In this document: positions 8,088-16,508 of the stretch, one piece after another
Numbering within the stretch: the first letter of the stretch is position 1
How the letters are laid out: every line of letters starts with the position of its first letter
DNA from: Armatimonadota bacterium
Lineage (GTDB): Bacteria > Armatimonadota > SYMT01 > JACQGL01
Reading direction: 5' to 3'
Assembly: GCA_016199525.1 (NCBI GenBank)
Contig: JACQGL010000262.1
Location: 1 to 43,676, forward strand
DNA length: 43,676 nt
The notes under the pieces: model-generated
Told to the model about the DNA's origin: nothing
What the model saw: only the letters and a program-made list of their open reading frames with translations
The model's database searches: none
Position numbers and translations under genes: made by a program

Positions 8088-9713
8088 TCAATCGGTCTTA
8101 CCCGGCGGAGACGCTGCTTGCGGCAGCCCCGAAAGCTTTCGGGGCTGCCGCCCACGCCACAGGCACCATGCCGCCATGGTGAGTGCGGAAAGATAGCCGG
8201 GCCAGTCCCCCAGCCGGACATAGAGTGTCCGGTCCTCCCGCAGCGGCAGCGTCGCCACGCGGAAATCCTGCTGAAAGAGAGGAATTTCGGCCACACGCCG
8301 TCCGTAGGGATCGATAAGGTCGGAGATGCCCGCATTGGCGGCGCGAACCACGCTGCGGCGCGTCTCCACGGCTCGCAAAGGCGCCATCGCCTCGTGCTGG
8401 AGCGCGGCGTTCCGACGGTCCCGCCAGCTATCGCTGGTAAGTAGCGCCAGCAGGTTGGCGCCGTTGCGAACCTGCTCTCTGGTGATCCGGCCAAAAGCGG
8501 ACTCGAAGCAAATGGCCACGCCTACCTGCAGATCGCCGTCGCGCACGGGGCGGAATGCGCGTCCCGGCGTCATATCTCGCCGCGGAGCGCCCAGAATGGC
8601 GGCGGAGGGCCACAACCAGCGTAGAGGTAAGTACTCGCCCATTGGGACGAGGAATACCTTATCGTAGCGATCTACGATCCGCCCCCGGGCGTCCAGGAGA
8701 AAGGCGGAGTTGGTCAGGCCCCGCGTGGGAGATCTGTCGAAGCTGCCGGTCAGGATGCGCGCGTGATACTGTTGCGCCATTCCGGCCAGCTCCTGCTGCA
8801 GGGTGGGGCTGGCGAGCAGGTCGTCCCACGTCGCCGCTTCTCCCCAGACGATCAGCTGCGCGCGCGCGCTGCCCGCGCCGCGGGTAAGCGGGTAGTAGCC
8901 CTCCGGGGCCGATTGTACGTCAACATACGGCTGGTCGGACGGATAGGAGATGCTCCCCTGGACGACACCCACCCGCAGCACGGGGGAGGGAGGGAGCGGG
9001 GTGGTGAGCAGCCAGAGCCCCCGCCCGAGTGACAGGGCAACCGCTGCGCCCGCCGCGGCCAGTCGCCAGAGTCTGCGGGACCCACTCCCCGGCGGCTTTA
9101 CCAGCGCCTCCGCCAGGGAAGCGGCCAGCCAGGCCATCAGAAACGATAGTCCGCAGCTGCCTGTGAGATCGAGCAGTTGCAGCGCCACGGGGCAGCGATG
9201 CTGACTGACGGCGAGGTCCCCCCAGGTGAATCCCAGCGGGCCGAGGGAACGGCCCCACTCCGCCGCCGTCCAGGTGGCCGCGAGCGCGAGGGATCGCCAG
9301 CCGGGGGGAACCGTGATGGCCAGCCTGCGCCCCAGGCCCACCGCCAGCCCGATCCAGGCGCCGCTGATCAGTGCCGCGGCGACCCATCCAGGTGCGGAGA
9401 AGCGCGCCATCCACGTAAGATGGAGCAGGAAGAACAGGAAGCCGGCGAGCAGACCCCACAGGCCCGGCCTTTGCCAGGGCCCCAGGGCGAGGAGGAACAG
9501 CGGCACGGGTGCGAGCCAGCCCAACCAGCCCTGATCGAAGGGCGGAAATGCCAGGAGCAGCCATCCCGCTCCGACCAGCGCCAGCATCAGCGGCGACCAC
9601 ACACTTCGGAGCGTGACCGCAGGTGACTCACTGCCACGGCTGCCAGCAGCGGCAGGGGAGGGCTGCTTCCCGGCAAGGGACGGGTTCTTATCCACGCCAG
9701 CGTCTCGGTGCAA
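8088..9713 (-). CDS. lnt: Apolipoprotein N-acyltransferase
   Basis: Transfers a third acyl chain to the N-terminal Cys of lipoproteins in the inner membrane. The 541-residue protein has an N-terminal block of six to seven transmembrane helices (about 41-235) and a C-terminal nitrilase-fold domain (about 245-500). The catalytic triad is visible: Glu292 (LIVWGEAA), Lys352 (YDKVFLVPMGEYLP) and Cys402 (VAICFES). A last helix near 505-520 ends the family domain. The final 21 residues (after CLWRG) are encoded largely by a palindromic repeat at 8121-8150 and look like an added tail. The start (TTG at 9713) is uncertain; the first 37 residues are not conserved and a GTG at about residue 38 is possible. 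It fits with the several lipobox proteins nearby. Confidence 0.93.
   Translation of the reverse strand: MHRDAGVDKNPSLAGKQPSPAAAGSRGSESPAVTLRSVWSPLMLALVGAGWLLLAFPPFDQGWLGWLAPVPLFLLALGPWQRPGLWGLLAGFLFFLLHLTWMARFSAPGWVAAALISGAWIGLAVGLGRRLAITVPPGWRSLALAATWTAAEWGRSLGPLGFTWGDLAVSQHRCPVALQLLDLTGSCGLSFLMAWLAASLAEALVKPPGSGSRRLWRLAAAGAAVALSLGRGLWLLTTPLPPSPVLRVGVVQGSISYPSDQPYVDVQSAPEGYYPLTRGAGSARAQLIVWGEAATWDDLLASPTLQQELAGMAQQYHARILTGSFDRSPTRGLTNSAFLLDARGRIVDRYDKVFLVPMGEYLPLRWLWPSAAILGAPRRDMTPGRAFRPVRDGDLQVGVAICFESAFGRITREQVRNGANLLALLTSDSWRDRRNAALQHEAMAPLRAVETRRSVVRAANAGISDLIDPYGRRVAEIPLFQQDFRVATLPLREDRTLYVRLGDWPGYLSALTMAAWCLWRGRQPRKLSGLPQAASPPGKTD
8121..8150. repeat. Palindrome family copy 1, inside the lnt 3' end
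   Basis: A perfect 30-bp inverted repeat: arm CGGCAGCCCCGAAAG followed by its exact reverse complement. The core CCCCGAAAGCTTTCGGGG is shared by copies at 9896, 10551, 17659 and 25633. It encodes QPRKLSGLPQ near the Lnt C-terminus. Confidence 0.85.
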
Positions 9714-9857
9714 CGCGCTCGTCGAAGGGTACCGGAGCCGTCAGGTCCTGCATCAGGCTGCGAGCGCGACTGGGGGCCCCTCCACCCGGATCAGCACCGG
9801 GCCGAGGTCCGTTATATCCCAAACGGCCCTGGAGAACGGAGCGTTTCCTTCCTGCCT

Positions 9858-9913
9858 GCCCCGATAGCTATCGGGGCCTGCGGCGCGCGGCCCGATCCCG
9901 AAAGCTTTCGGGA
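9858..9913. repeat. Palindrome family copies 2 and 3 between lnt and the VWA gene
   Basis: Two palindromes lie 18 bp apart in the gap: GCCCCGATAGCTATCGGGGC at 9858-9877 and TCCCGAAAGCTTTCGGGA at 9896-9913. The second is 5 bp past the VWA stop codon. They could fold as tandem hairpins and end or stabilise the VWA transcript, but there is no U-tract. The sequence identity to copies inside genes argues for a mobile repeat rather than a dedicated terminator. Confidence 0.8.
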
Positions 9914-9918
9914 CTGGA

Positions 9919-12900
9919 TCACTCGTCCTGCCCACGGGCGCGGCGCTTGGCGCGCAGAAGCCGGGAGGTGTGGTCCTCCGGCTCTGTTGCGCTCGCGTCG
10001 GCCGCAGGCACGGCATCGGGCCGGGCGCCGGTCCCGATGAAATCGGGATCGGATGGCCCGGCGGCAGCGGGAACGCCCGGCACGGACTTGCTCCAGGCCA
10101 CGGCCGGCCGCGACGGCTTGGGTGTCGGCGCGAGGGACGGCTCTGCCGCCTGCGTTCCCGCCGCAGGAGGTGATGCCGCTTCGTCTCCCCTCGCTGCGGG
10201 GGGCGGGGCAGCCGCCCCCGCGGGTTCGGCGATCCGTCCCGGTCCCGACCCCGTCGCCACTCGCTGCCGCGCCTGTTCCTTTGCCCGGCGCAGTCGGACC
10301 AGCGGCTCCGGGGATGGCTGTTCCATCCCCGCTCGTGGGGACCGGAGAATGCCCGTACGGCGGAGAAGCGCGAGCAGCCCCGCCCACAGCCAGCCCCACA
10401 CTTCGCGCGGGGAGACCATCACCCGCCGCACGGCGATATCTGCCAGCAGCAGCCACGCCGTCACCAGCACCAGCAGCGGCCAGAGATCGACCGGGGCCGC
10501 GTGCGTGGGCCGGTCATGGCGGAACAGGATCCTGCCCCACTCCCCTCCTTGTCCCGAAAGCTTTCGGGACGGGCGCGGGTACCCGGAGGAGGGATCAGGG
10601 GTGAGGCCCGGGTGCAGGCGCCCGCCCGTTCGCTCGGCCAGCCCGGTGAGCACCGGCTCGTTCGCCTGCAGGCTGGCATACTCCGGCGAATAGGGCACCG
10701 ACGCCCCCACCGTGTAGAGCCGCTGTCCGACCTTCGGGTCCTGGTAGCTCAGGCTGATGATGTACTGTCCGGTGTCGGGGGCGTCGAAAGTTCCCTCGTA
10801 GCGGCCGGGAGCGGTCTGCTCCAGCCGCAAGTCGAGCGAGCGTCGCTCCGAGGCCACACCGCCGCGGATATCGAGGAAGTTCAGGAAGTTGCCCTGCTCG
10901 TCCAGGGCATCGATCACCACCCGCCCGCGGCGCTCCGAGATCTCCACCGAGGTCTCGAAGCTGGCGCGCGCGGTGCTGCGGATCGTCCAGCGCACCACCT
11001 GCGCCCAGAACTGGTTGAATCTGCCGCCCCATCGGACCAGCCAGGGAGCGGCCCACTTGTTCGTCGCGTCGGAGGTAAACGCCACCGCCTTGCCGAGTCC
11101 GAACCGCCAGGTGGCGAGGACCGGGTCGTTCTTGTGCGAAGCGATCACGATCTCGACGCCGGGCGCCTGCTTGGCGGTGGTGGCCACGTAGCCGCGCAGT
11201 GGGGGCGGCACGCCCAGCCCCTTCAGGAGGGGCGCATCCATCTGCGCCTGGGGCTGAAACACCTCCTCGATGATCGCGGGCTTCAGAACCCGCTGTGCCT
11301 CCTTCAGGAAGATGCGGGGGATCTCTTCTGCTTGCTGTACCTGGTAGAAGCGCCCCCCGGTGGCCCTGGCCATCTGCTGCATCGCTCGTACGCCGTTGCT
11401 GTCGTGCGGAAAGACGGCCACTGTGCTGATGGAGATCTTCGCCCGCGTGATCTCCTGAAGCAGGCGAGAGGTGGGTGATTGCGGATCACCATCCGAGATG
11501 ACAATGATGTGCTTGACCCGAGCATCCGTTTTCCGCAATCCATCGTAGGCCATAGACATGATGCGGTGGAAGTCCGGCATATCTAACGGGTTCAGCTGGA
11601 AGATGCGGGTTTTGAGGAAGTCTTTATCGCGGGCGGGCTGCATCGGCAGTCCCCACTCCTCCGGCGGGCTATAGAGCAGCACCCCGATCTTGTCCTCCTC
11701 GCCCAGGACGTCCACCACGGCGGCGGCGGTTTCGCGTGCCCAGCGAGTGCCATCCGGGAACTCGCACGTGTGTAGCACCAGCGCCACGGCGCCGGAGGGC
11801 ATCACCCGTTCCTTCCGGATCTCCATGTTCACGGGTAACGCCTCTTCCACGGGCGTGCCTCGCCATGCCCCTGGGCCGAAGCTCTGCTCGCCCCCCACCA
11901 TAATCAGCCCTGCCCCCAGGTCGCGCACGTTGCTGCGGATCATCTTCATCTGGTCGGGGGTGAGCTGATCCGCCCCCACGTTGCAGAGGATGAGGCTGTC
12001 GTACGTCTGAAAATCCGCCAGGCTGGCCGGCAGCTGCCCCGGCGCCCGTACGTCCACCTCGATCTGCTGCGTGCGCAAAGCAGCGGCCAGAAACCGCGCA
12101 TCCTCGGGATCGGCACTCACGAGCAGCACGCGCGGGCGGCCACGGACCAGCGTGAGCGCCAGCGCGCGGTTGTTATCCGGTAGCTGGTCCGGCTGCGCCT
12201 CGACCACCGCCTCAAAGGTGTGTGGTCGGCTGCGAGTGAGCGTCTGTGGGAAGCGGATCAAGTTCTTCCCGGGACGCAGCGCCACGGGGCGACTCTCCAC
12301 CAGCTGGCGGTCGCGGAAGAAGCGGAGGGTCGCCTGACCCGCGTAGGTAGAGTTCACAATGGCGCGCACCTCAAACGGCTCGCCGACCTTCGCCTCTGCG
12401 GGGGCAAGAAGCTTCTCCAGGAGCACCTCGTGCTGGTAGTGGTAGCGGATGGGGACCACATCTACCTGGATGCCCGCCGCATTCGCCCCCAGCGCTTCCT
12501 GGAGCGCGGACCCAAGGTTCTCGTTCCCGTCCGTCAGCAGAACGATGCGCTTCTGGGCGTCATCCGGAAAGGCGGCCATCGCCAGACGGAGGGCGCCCGC
12601 AATATCGGTGTAGTCGCGCGCCGGCAGGCTGTGGATCCGATCCAAACGCAGCGCGGCGCTCGGCTCCACCTCCAGGTAAGCGTCCGATCCAAAGACAAGG
12701 ACGCCGGCGCGGTCATTGGGCCCCATGCGTGCTGCGGCCTCGTTGACGAAGTCCAGCTCCCGCTGGTGATGGTCGTCGGGAATGCTGTGGGAGCGGTCCA
12801 GGAGGAAGAGGACGGCCAGCCGCTTCGTTGGCCGGGTGATCTGGGTTCCCGCCAGCGCGAAGACCAGGGCGGCCACCAGGGCGCACCGCAGGCCAAGGGC

Positions 12901-13023
12901 CAGGCGCGCGCGGCCGGCGGGCAGCCCTGCCAGGCTGCGCTGGCTGACCCACCAGAGGCCTGGCAGTAGCAGTAAGAGTATCAGGTAGGCGAGGTGTGTG
13001 AAGCTGACCTGCGGCAGCAGCAT
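9919..13023 (-). CDS. Large membrane-anchored VWA-domain protein
   Basis: A 1034-residue inner-membrane protein of the batA/BatB-like or CoxE-unrelated bacterial VWA type. N-terminal helices span about 10-30 and 45-62. A first VWA domain begins at LAVLFLLDRSHSIPD with an intact MIDAS start DRSHS (Asp76). Next come a beta-sandwich part (about 190-290), a glutamine-amidotransferase-like fold without an evident catalytic Cys (RVLLVSADPEDARF to GGEQSFGPGAW), and a second VWA domain starting GAVALVLHTCEFPDG whose DxSxS is absent. A C-terminal helix (DLWPLLVLVTAWLLLADIA) is followed by a 150-residue Ala/Pro-rich tail. The ATG at 13023 has AGGTGG at suitable distance. Two palindromic repeats (10032, 10551) are inserted in the tail and in the linker before the last helix. 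Function unknown; likely protein-protein assembly at the envelope. Confidence 0.85.
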   Translation of the reverse strand: MLLPQVSFTHLAYLILLLLLPGLWWVSQRSLAGLPAGRARLALGLRCALVAALVFALAGTQITRPTKRLAVLFLLDRSHSIPDDHHQRELDFVNEAAARMGPNDRAGVLVFGSDAYLEVEPSAALRLDRIHSLPARDYTDIAGALRLAMAAFPDDAQKRIVLLTDGNENLGSALQEALGANAAGIQVDVVPIRYHYQHEVLLEKLLAPAEAKVGEPFEVRAIVNSTYAGQATLRFFRDRQLVESRPVALRPGKNLIRFPQTLTRSRPHTFEAVVEAQPDQLPDNNRALALTLVRGRPRVLLVSADPEDARFLAAALRTQQIEVDVRAPGQLPASLADFQTYDSLILCNVGADQLTPDQMKMIRSNVRDLGAGLIMVGGEQSFGPGAWRGTPVEEALPVNMEIRKERVMPSGAVALVLHTCEFPDGTRWARETAAAVVDVLGEEDKIGVLLYSPPEEWGLPMQPARDKDFLKTRIFQLNPLDMPDFHRIMSMAYDGLRKTDARVKHIIVISDGDPQSPTSRLLQEITRAKISISTVAVFPHDSNGVRAMQQMARATGGRFYQVQQAEEIPRIFLKEAQRVLKPAIIEEVFQPQAQMDAPLLKGLGVPPPLRGYVATTAKQAPGVEIVIASHKNDPVLATWRFGLGKAVAFTSDATNKWAAPWLVRWGGRFNQFWAQVVRWTIRSTARASFETSVEISERRGRVVIDALDEQGNFLNFLDIRGGVASERRSLDLRLEQTAPGRYEGTFDAPDTGQYIISLSYQDPKVGQRLYTVGASVPYSPEYASLQANEPVLTGLAERTGGRLHPGLTPDPSSGYPRPSRKLSGQGGEWGRILFRHDRPTHAAPVDLWPLLVLVTAWLLLADIAVRRVMVSPREVWGWLWAGLLALLRRTGILRSPRAGMEQPSPEPLVRLRRAKEQARQRVATGSGPGRIAEPAGAAAPPPAARGDEAASPPAAGTQAAEPSLAPTPKPSRPAVAWSKSVPGVPAAAGPSDPDFIGTGARPDAVPAADASATEPEDHTSRLLRAKRRARGQDE
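10032..10048. repeat. Palindrome family copy 4, in the VWA protein tail
   Basis: TCCCGATGAAATCGGGA, a 7-bp inverted repeat around GAA. It encodes PDFIGT in the low-complexity C-terminal tail of the VWA protein. Confidence 0.75.
10551..10570. repeat. Palindrome family copy 5, in the VWA protein linker
   Basis: GTCCCGAAAGCTTTCGGGAC, a perfect 20-bp palindrome, identical to the copy at 17659-17678. It encodes SRKLSGQ in a linker just before the last transmembrane helix of the VWA protein, without breaking the frame. Confidence 0.85.
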
Positions 13024-13221
13024 CTTAATTCCCACCTGGAAGCGGATAAGACCACGGAGACGCTGAGACCCAGAGCAGAGAGGAAGAGACCATTCAAGGT
13101 ATGGATTGCTGATGAAGCAGTTCGGCTGTTTACAACCGCCTATCTCTATGCCGCTCTCTGTCTCGTCTGATCTCCGCGTCTCTGTGACTCTACGATGAGG
13201 CCTTGGCGTGCTTGATTACGG

Positions 13222-14193
13222 CTACGGTGGCGGGAGCGGCGCAAACTTCTGGATACGGTAATTCTGTGTATCCGCCACAAGCACGTTCCCCGTCGGGTCC
13301 ACGCCGACCCCCCACGGCTGGTCAAACTCTCCCGGCGCCCGGCCCGGCCGGCCCCATGAGGTAAGAAACTGCCCCTCCCGCGTGAACACCGAGATACGGC
13401 TGTTTCCGTAGTCGGCCACGTAGACTCGCCCATATCGGTCGAGGGCCACGTCGTAGGGATAAGTGAGCTGGCCGCGCGCGTGCCCGCGTGTGCCCCACAC
13501 GGTCAGCAGCACGCCGTCCGGCCCGAACACCTGGATGCGGTGGTTCACCGCATCGGCCACATAAACGCGCCCTTGCCGATCCACGGCGAGGCCCTGCGGC
13601 CGCGAGAACTCCCCGGGCGCGCTACCGCGCCGGCCGACGGTTAACAGAGACCTGCCGCGCGGGTCGAGCTTCTGGAGCCGATCCTGCCGCCCGCCATATT
13701 CGCACGTCCAGAGGTTGCCCTGAGGATCGAGCGCCACGCCCGTGACGGCGGCAAACTCGCCGAGGCCGCGCCCCGGGCGGCCGATACGCCGCACCTCGCG
13801 CCCGTCTGGCTCGTAAACGATGATCTGGCCGTTGTGCGTATCCGCCAGCCAGAGTCGCCCGTCCGGCGCCACGCACAGGTGGCGCGGATTGCTTACTGTG
13901 CTTGGAATCCGGGGTGGAATTGGCGTCTGCCAGCCGCGCCGGTAGCGGCCGGAAGCGTCGAACACCTGCACGCGATGGGTACGGTCCAGCACATACAGTT
14001 CGCGGCCATCAGGTGAGCAGGCGATGGCCCGTGGCATCCGCAGCCGCCCCGGGTGCTCGCCGGGCTCTCCGAAAATGAGCGTCGGGGATCGGTAATCTGC
14101 CAGGCCGGCGCCGCAGCCGGCAAATCCCCAGGCCGCCAGCGCGACCCACGCCAGCCGTCCGAGGCCTGTCCACCATGTGCGCCGGAAGTGCAC
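13222..14193 (-). CDS. NHL-repeat beta-propeller lipoprotein
   Basis: A 323-residue exported protein. The signal peptide ends in a lipobox (WGFAGC, Cys27), so it should be lipid-anchored in the envelope. The rest is six NHL-type blades, each with a pattern such as PRGLAVDRQGRVYVADAVNHRIQVF, giving a six-bladed beta-propeller: blades start near residues 52, 104, 150, 195, 242 and 290. NHL propellers bind proteins, RNA or small ligands; there are no catalytic residues visible. The GTG start lies about 30 nt after the predicted transcription start of the promoter at 14227-14279. Gene order beside the VWA protein gives no clear pathway. Confidence 0.88.
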   Translation of the reverse strand: MHFRRTWWTGLGRLAWVALAAWGFAGCGAGLADYRSPTLIFGEPGEHPGRLRMPRAIACSPDGRELYVLDRTHRVQVFDASGRYRRGWQTPIPPRIPSTVSNPRHLCVAPDGRLWLADTHNGQIIVYEPDGREVRRIGRPGRGLGEFAAVTGVALDPQGNLWTCEYGGRQDRLQKLDPRGRSLLTVGRRGSAPGEFSRPQGLAVDRQGRVYVADAVNHRIQVFGPDGVLLTVWGTRGHARGQLTYPYDVALDRYGRVYVADYGNSRISVFTREGQFLTSWGRPGRAPGEFDQPWGVGVDPTGNVLVADTQNYRIQKFAPLPPP

Positions 14194-14226
14194 GCGCCGT
14201 CCCGGAGTAGTCCCCTCGTGTCTTCT

Positions 14227-14279
14227 GCCTCACTGTAGCAGAGCGGACCGGGGGCGTCAACGCGGCAGACGAGGAGGGA
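14227..14279 (-). promoter_or_regulatory. Duplicated sigma70 promoter, copy A (for the NHL lipoprotein)
   Basis: On the minus strand TTGACG (14255-14260) and TACAGT (14232-14237) are separated by exactly 17 bp, a near-consensus sigma70 promoter. The predicted start point is near 14224, some 30 nt before the lipoprotein start. The whole 53-bp block recurs at 15062-15114 with a single mismatch (14247 against 15082). Confidence 0.8.
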
Positions 14280-14296
14280 AAAGTCGGGCCTGGCCA

Positions 14297-14713
14297 TCAG
14301 GGCTGGGGCCCTGTCTGGCTCCAGGCGGGGGCCTCTGGCGGTGTCTCTTCACCCCCCGTGTAGAGCGCGTCGGCGGCGGGCGATTCCCTCACGGAGCCGG
14401 GCAAGGTTGGCGAGCTGGTCGCCGGTGGCAGACTCACCTGACTGGCTTGCTCCTCCCACTGATCCAGCAGCGGCTTCCACCCTGCCGCCCGCGCGATCTC
14501 GTGCATCCGCTCGCGAATCCAGGGGGCATCGGCGCTCAGGTCTCGCTCCTCGAAGAGGCGTAGCAGCACCTGGGGGACGTGGTCAAAAGCGTAGGCAATG
14601 GAGTGGCAGCGCGCGGCATCGCCTTCGGCGGCCCAGTAACGAATCTCCATCAGGGCGAATTGGAGGAGTTTCAGGTAATACCGGATGCGCTCGTCCACTG
14701 GTTCAGGCTTCAT
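14297..14713 (-). CDS. Hypothetical protein, 138 aa
   Basis: A soluble protein of unknown function. The first 90 residues (MKPEPVDERIRYYLKLLQFALMEI...) look wholly helical and could form a small helical bundle; the last 45 are Ser/Pro-rich and probably disordered. The helical part resembles in outline a bundle of about 85 residues seen in immunity or adaptor-type small proteins, but no family is recognised. The ATG at 14713 is preferred to GTG at 14722, since AGGGTG is then about 6 bp upstream. It starts 35 bp after the frameshifted gene at 14749-15047 and should share its promoter at 15062-15114. It stops just before promoter copy A. Confidence 0.65.
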   Translation of the reverse strand: MKPEPVDERIRYYLKLLQFALMEIRYWAAEGDAARCHSIAYAFDHVPQVLLRLFEERDLSADAPWIRERMHEIARAAGWKPLLDQWEEQASQVSLPPATSSPTLPGSVRESPAADALYTGGEETPPEAPAWSQTGPQP

Positions 14714-14748
14714 AGGATGCACCCTGTGTCATTGGTCTGCGGCCCCGT

Positions 14749-15047
14749 TCACGGTGACTGGGGCGGATAGGTTAGGTACGGGAGAAGAGCGTCACCTGGC
14801 AGATCTCCGCGCTGGTAACGCCGCCACAGCTCCTGGATCCGGGCGTTGCCGTTGTAGACACGCACAGGCCGGATGTCCGTCCGGATGATAATCGCCTCCG
14901 ACGGGTTCCTGGCGGCGATGCCTTCTGACAGATCGTCGCTGCTCTGGTGCTCCATGAAGGTTTCACGCTGGGCGGGATCGTCCCGGGCTGATGCACCCAC
15001 GTTTCCGGCCCCAGGTCGCGGATGCGAATCCAGTTGATCTCCCGCAC
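14749..15047 (-). pseudogene. Small unknown gene with an apparent frameshift
   Basis: A GTG at 15047 with GGAGG 8 bp upstream and a strong promoter 20 bp further up starts the frame VREINWIRIRDLGPETWVHQ. This frame is plausible for about 30 codons, then degenerates. A second frame, plausible from FMEHQSSDDLSEGIAARN (about 14958) to the end at 14749, needs a -1 shift, as if one base were missing. Together they give a protein of about 100 residues ending QRGDLPGDALLPYLTYPP. Alternatives are an independent 68-residue gene starting at the ATG at 14955, which has no good ribosome binding site, or an assembly error. No family recognised. Confidence 0.5.
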
Positions 15048-15061
15048 GCCAGTCGCCTCCC

Positions 15062-15114
15062 GCCTCACTGTAGCAGAGCGGGCCGGGGGCGTCAACGCGG
15101 CAGACGAGGAGGGA
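15062..15114 (-). promoter_or_regulatory. Duplicated sigma70 promoter, copy B
   Basis: Same 53-bp block as 14227-14279. TTGACG at 15090-15095, 17-bp spacer, TACAGT at 15067-15072 on the minus strand. The start point near 15060 falls right at the GGAGG site of the GTG at 15047, giving a leader of about 12 nt. Confidence 0.8.
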
Positions 15115-15261
15115 GGTTCGCGGGAAATCGTACGAGCCGAGCGCCGGTCGGTGTGTCACCAGATGGGCCGCCTCAAGAGTGTGCCGATGCACATCGCTGC
15201 CTCATCCGGTCGGGCAAGAGGGGGGTGAATGCGAGGCGTGAACAACGCTGAACGGGTCCTA

Positions 15262-15279
15262 TCCCGAACGCTTTCGGGA
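15262..15279. repeat. Palindrome family copy 6
   Basis: TCCCGAACGCTTTCGGGA, one base off a perfect palindrome, in the gap between 15115 and 15355. It is a diverged copy of the TCCCGAAAGCTTTCGGGA core. Confidence 0.75.
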
Positions 15280-15303
15280 CCCAAACAGAGACGCGCCAGA
15301 AAC

Positions 15304-15330
15304 GAGCGGGCGCCAGCGGGGCGTCCGCTC
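15304..15330 (-). terminator. Hairpin downstream of the secreted Gly-rich protein gene
   Basis: Minus-strand arms GAGCGGACGCC and GGCGCCCGCTC form an 11-bp stem with one G-A type mismatch around CCGCT, 26 bp after the stop of the gene at 15356. The following GTTTCTGG is only weakly U-rich, so this is a probable rather than certain intrinsic terminator. Confidence 0.5.
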
Positions 15331-15355
15331 GCTCCCGAGCGCCTTTTTCCATCCG

Positions 15356-16435
15356 CTACCCGCTCACCGGCTGCGAGCGGGGCGCGTCGGGAGTAATGAT
15401 CAACGATCCGTAATTCCCACTCAGGCGGCGCCCTGTCTTTAGATGCACCAGGCGCGCGCGCCAGCGACCATCCTTGTGTGGGCTCAGTCGGGCTCCCATC
15501 AGGAACCGGGTGCCGCCGCCCTTGGGGACCAGGGTCAGCAGCGCGTCGCCTTCCGCGTCCCGCTTGCCCATCACGCGCACGGGGGTCCCGTCGTTGAGCA
15601 GGGCACGGCCGGTGAACGCCTGCCCGGAGTCGCCCATCATCTGCTCGGCCACTCTATAAAGGCGTGCGTACTCGCCCTGGTTGCTATCCGCCGCCGCTGT
15701 GAGTCCCGCCACGTTGAGTAGCCGGTTGGCCAGATCGACCTCCTCGTCGGAGAGGACGGTCAGGCGCGTCTGCTCGATATCTTCGCGAGTGGCGCCACGG
15801 GCCGCCCAGATCGCGTACTGGGTGACGTTACTAGCCGCGATCCCCAGCCGGGCGGCAGCGCTCAGGAGGAGCGGCAGGTGGGGCGCCGGCATGGGAGAAG
15901 CCCCCTCCGGCGTGAGGAGGATTCCCGCGCCCACGTTCAGCGCTACCGGCTCGTGGCTCTGGTTCACCCAGAGAATGTGGAGCGCGCCCCAGCCGTCGCG
16001 CGGCAGTTGCTCCATCGGCCCGGGCCCGCGCGCGATGAGTACTCTGGCCTGCACCGCCTCTGGCAGCGAGAACCCCATTCCGGACGCGAGCAGCACTCGG
16101 CCCGCGTCCGCAGGGGGTGCGTAGCGCGCCGTCTGGTCCGGCGGTGAGGCGAACAAATCGGTGCAGTACGCCAGAGAAATGGCCGCCCCGCCCGGGAGCA
16201 GGATGCCTTGCGTGTTGCTGCCCAGGAACCCTCCCTGGAACGGGGTCTGCCCGGATCGGAACCCCGGTCCGCCGAACGGCTGGCCGCCAAACGGCACACC
16301 CCCGCCCACCCCTGGCCCGCCGTAGGGAGCGCCGCCGATCCCGGGCACCTGCGCCCTCCCGGGGCCACTGATCGCCGCCATGCACAGCGCCGCGCCGACC
16401 AGCCAGAGGGGTCGCATCCATCGCTGTCCCTTCAT
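15356..16435 (-). CDS. Secreted protein with Gly-rich N-terminal region
   Basis: A 359-residue exported protein of unknown function. The signal peptide is MRPLWLVGAALCMAAISGPGRAQ-like, with cleavage after GRAQ or near it. Residues 30-75 are Gly/Pro/Phe-rich with a repeated GGxPFGG unit. The folded part (about 80-350) starts with a domain (ISLAYCTDLFASPPD) and ends in two strand-rich stretches (LVPKGGGTRFLMGARLSP, KDGRWRARLVHLKTGRRL). The start ATG follows a strong AAGGAGGGG site. It has its own likely terminator at 15304-15330. The low-complexity N-terminus is reminiscent of the secreted protein at 39674, but I see no shared domain. Confidence 0.75.
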   Translation of the reverse strand: MKGQRWMRPLWLVGAALCMAAISGPGRAQVPGIGGAPYGGPGVGGGVPFGGQPFGGPGFRSGQTPFQGGFLGSNTQGILLPGGAAISLAYCTDLFASPPDQTARYAPPADAGRVLLASGMGFSLPEAVQARVLIARGPGPMEQLPRDGWGALHILWVNQSHEPVALNVGAGILLTPEGASPMPAPHLPLLLSAAARLGIAASNVTQYAIWAARGATREDIEQTRLTVLSDEEVDLANRLLNVAGLTAAADSNQGEYARLYRVAEQMMGDSGQAFTGRALLNDGTPVRVMGKRDAEGDALLTLVPKGGGTRFLMGARLSPHKDGRWRARLVHLKTGRRLSGNYGSLIITPDAPRSQPVSG

Positions 16436-16508
16436 CCTTCCCCTCCTTGTCCACGCGATGCAGATCTTATAACCATTGGACGCCGCCCGACCCGGCTTTG
16501 TCGCCGGA

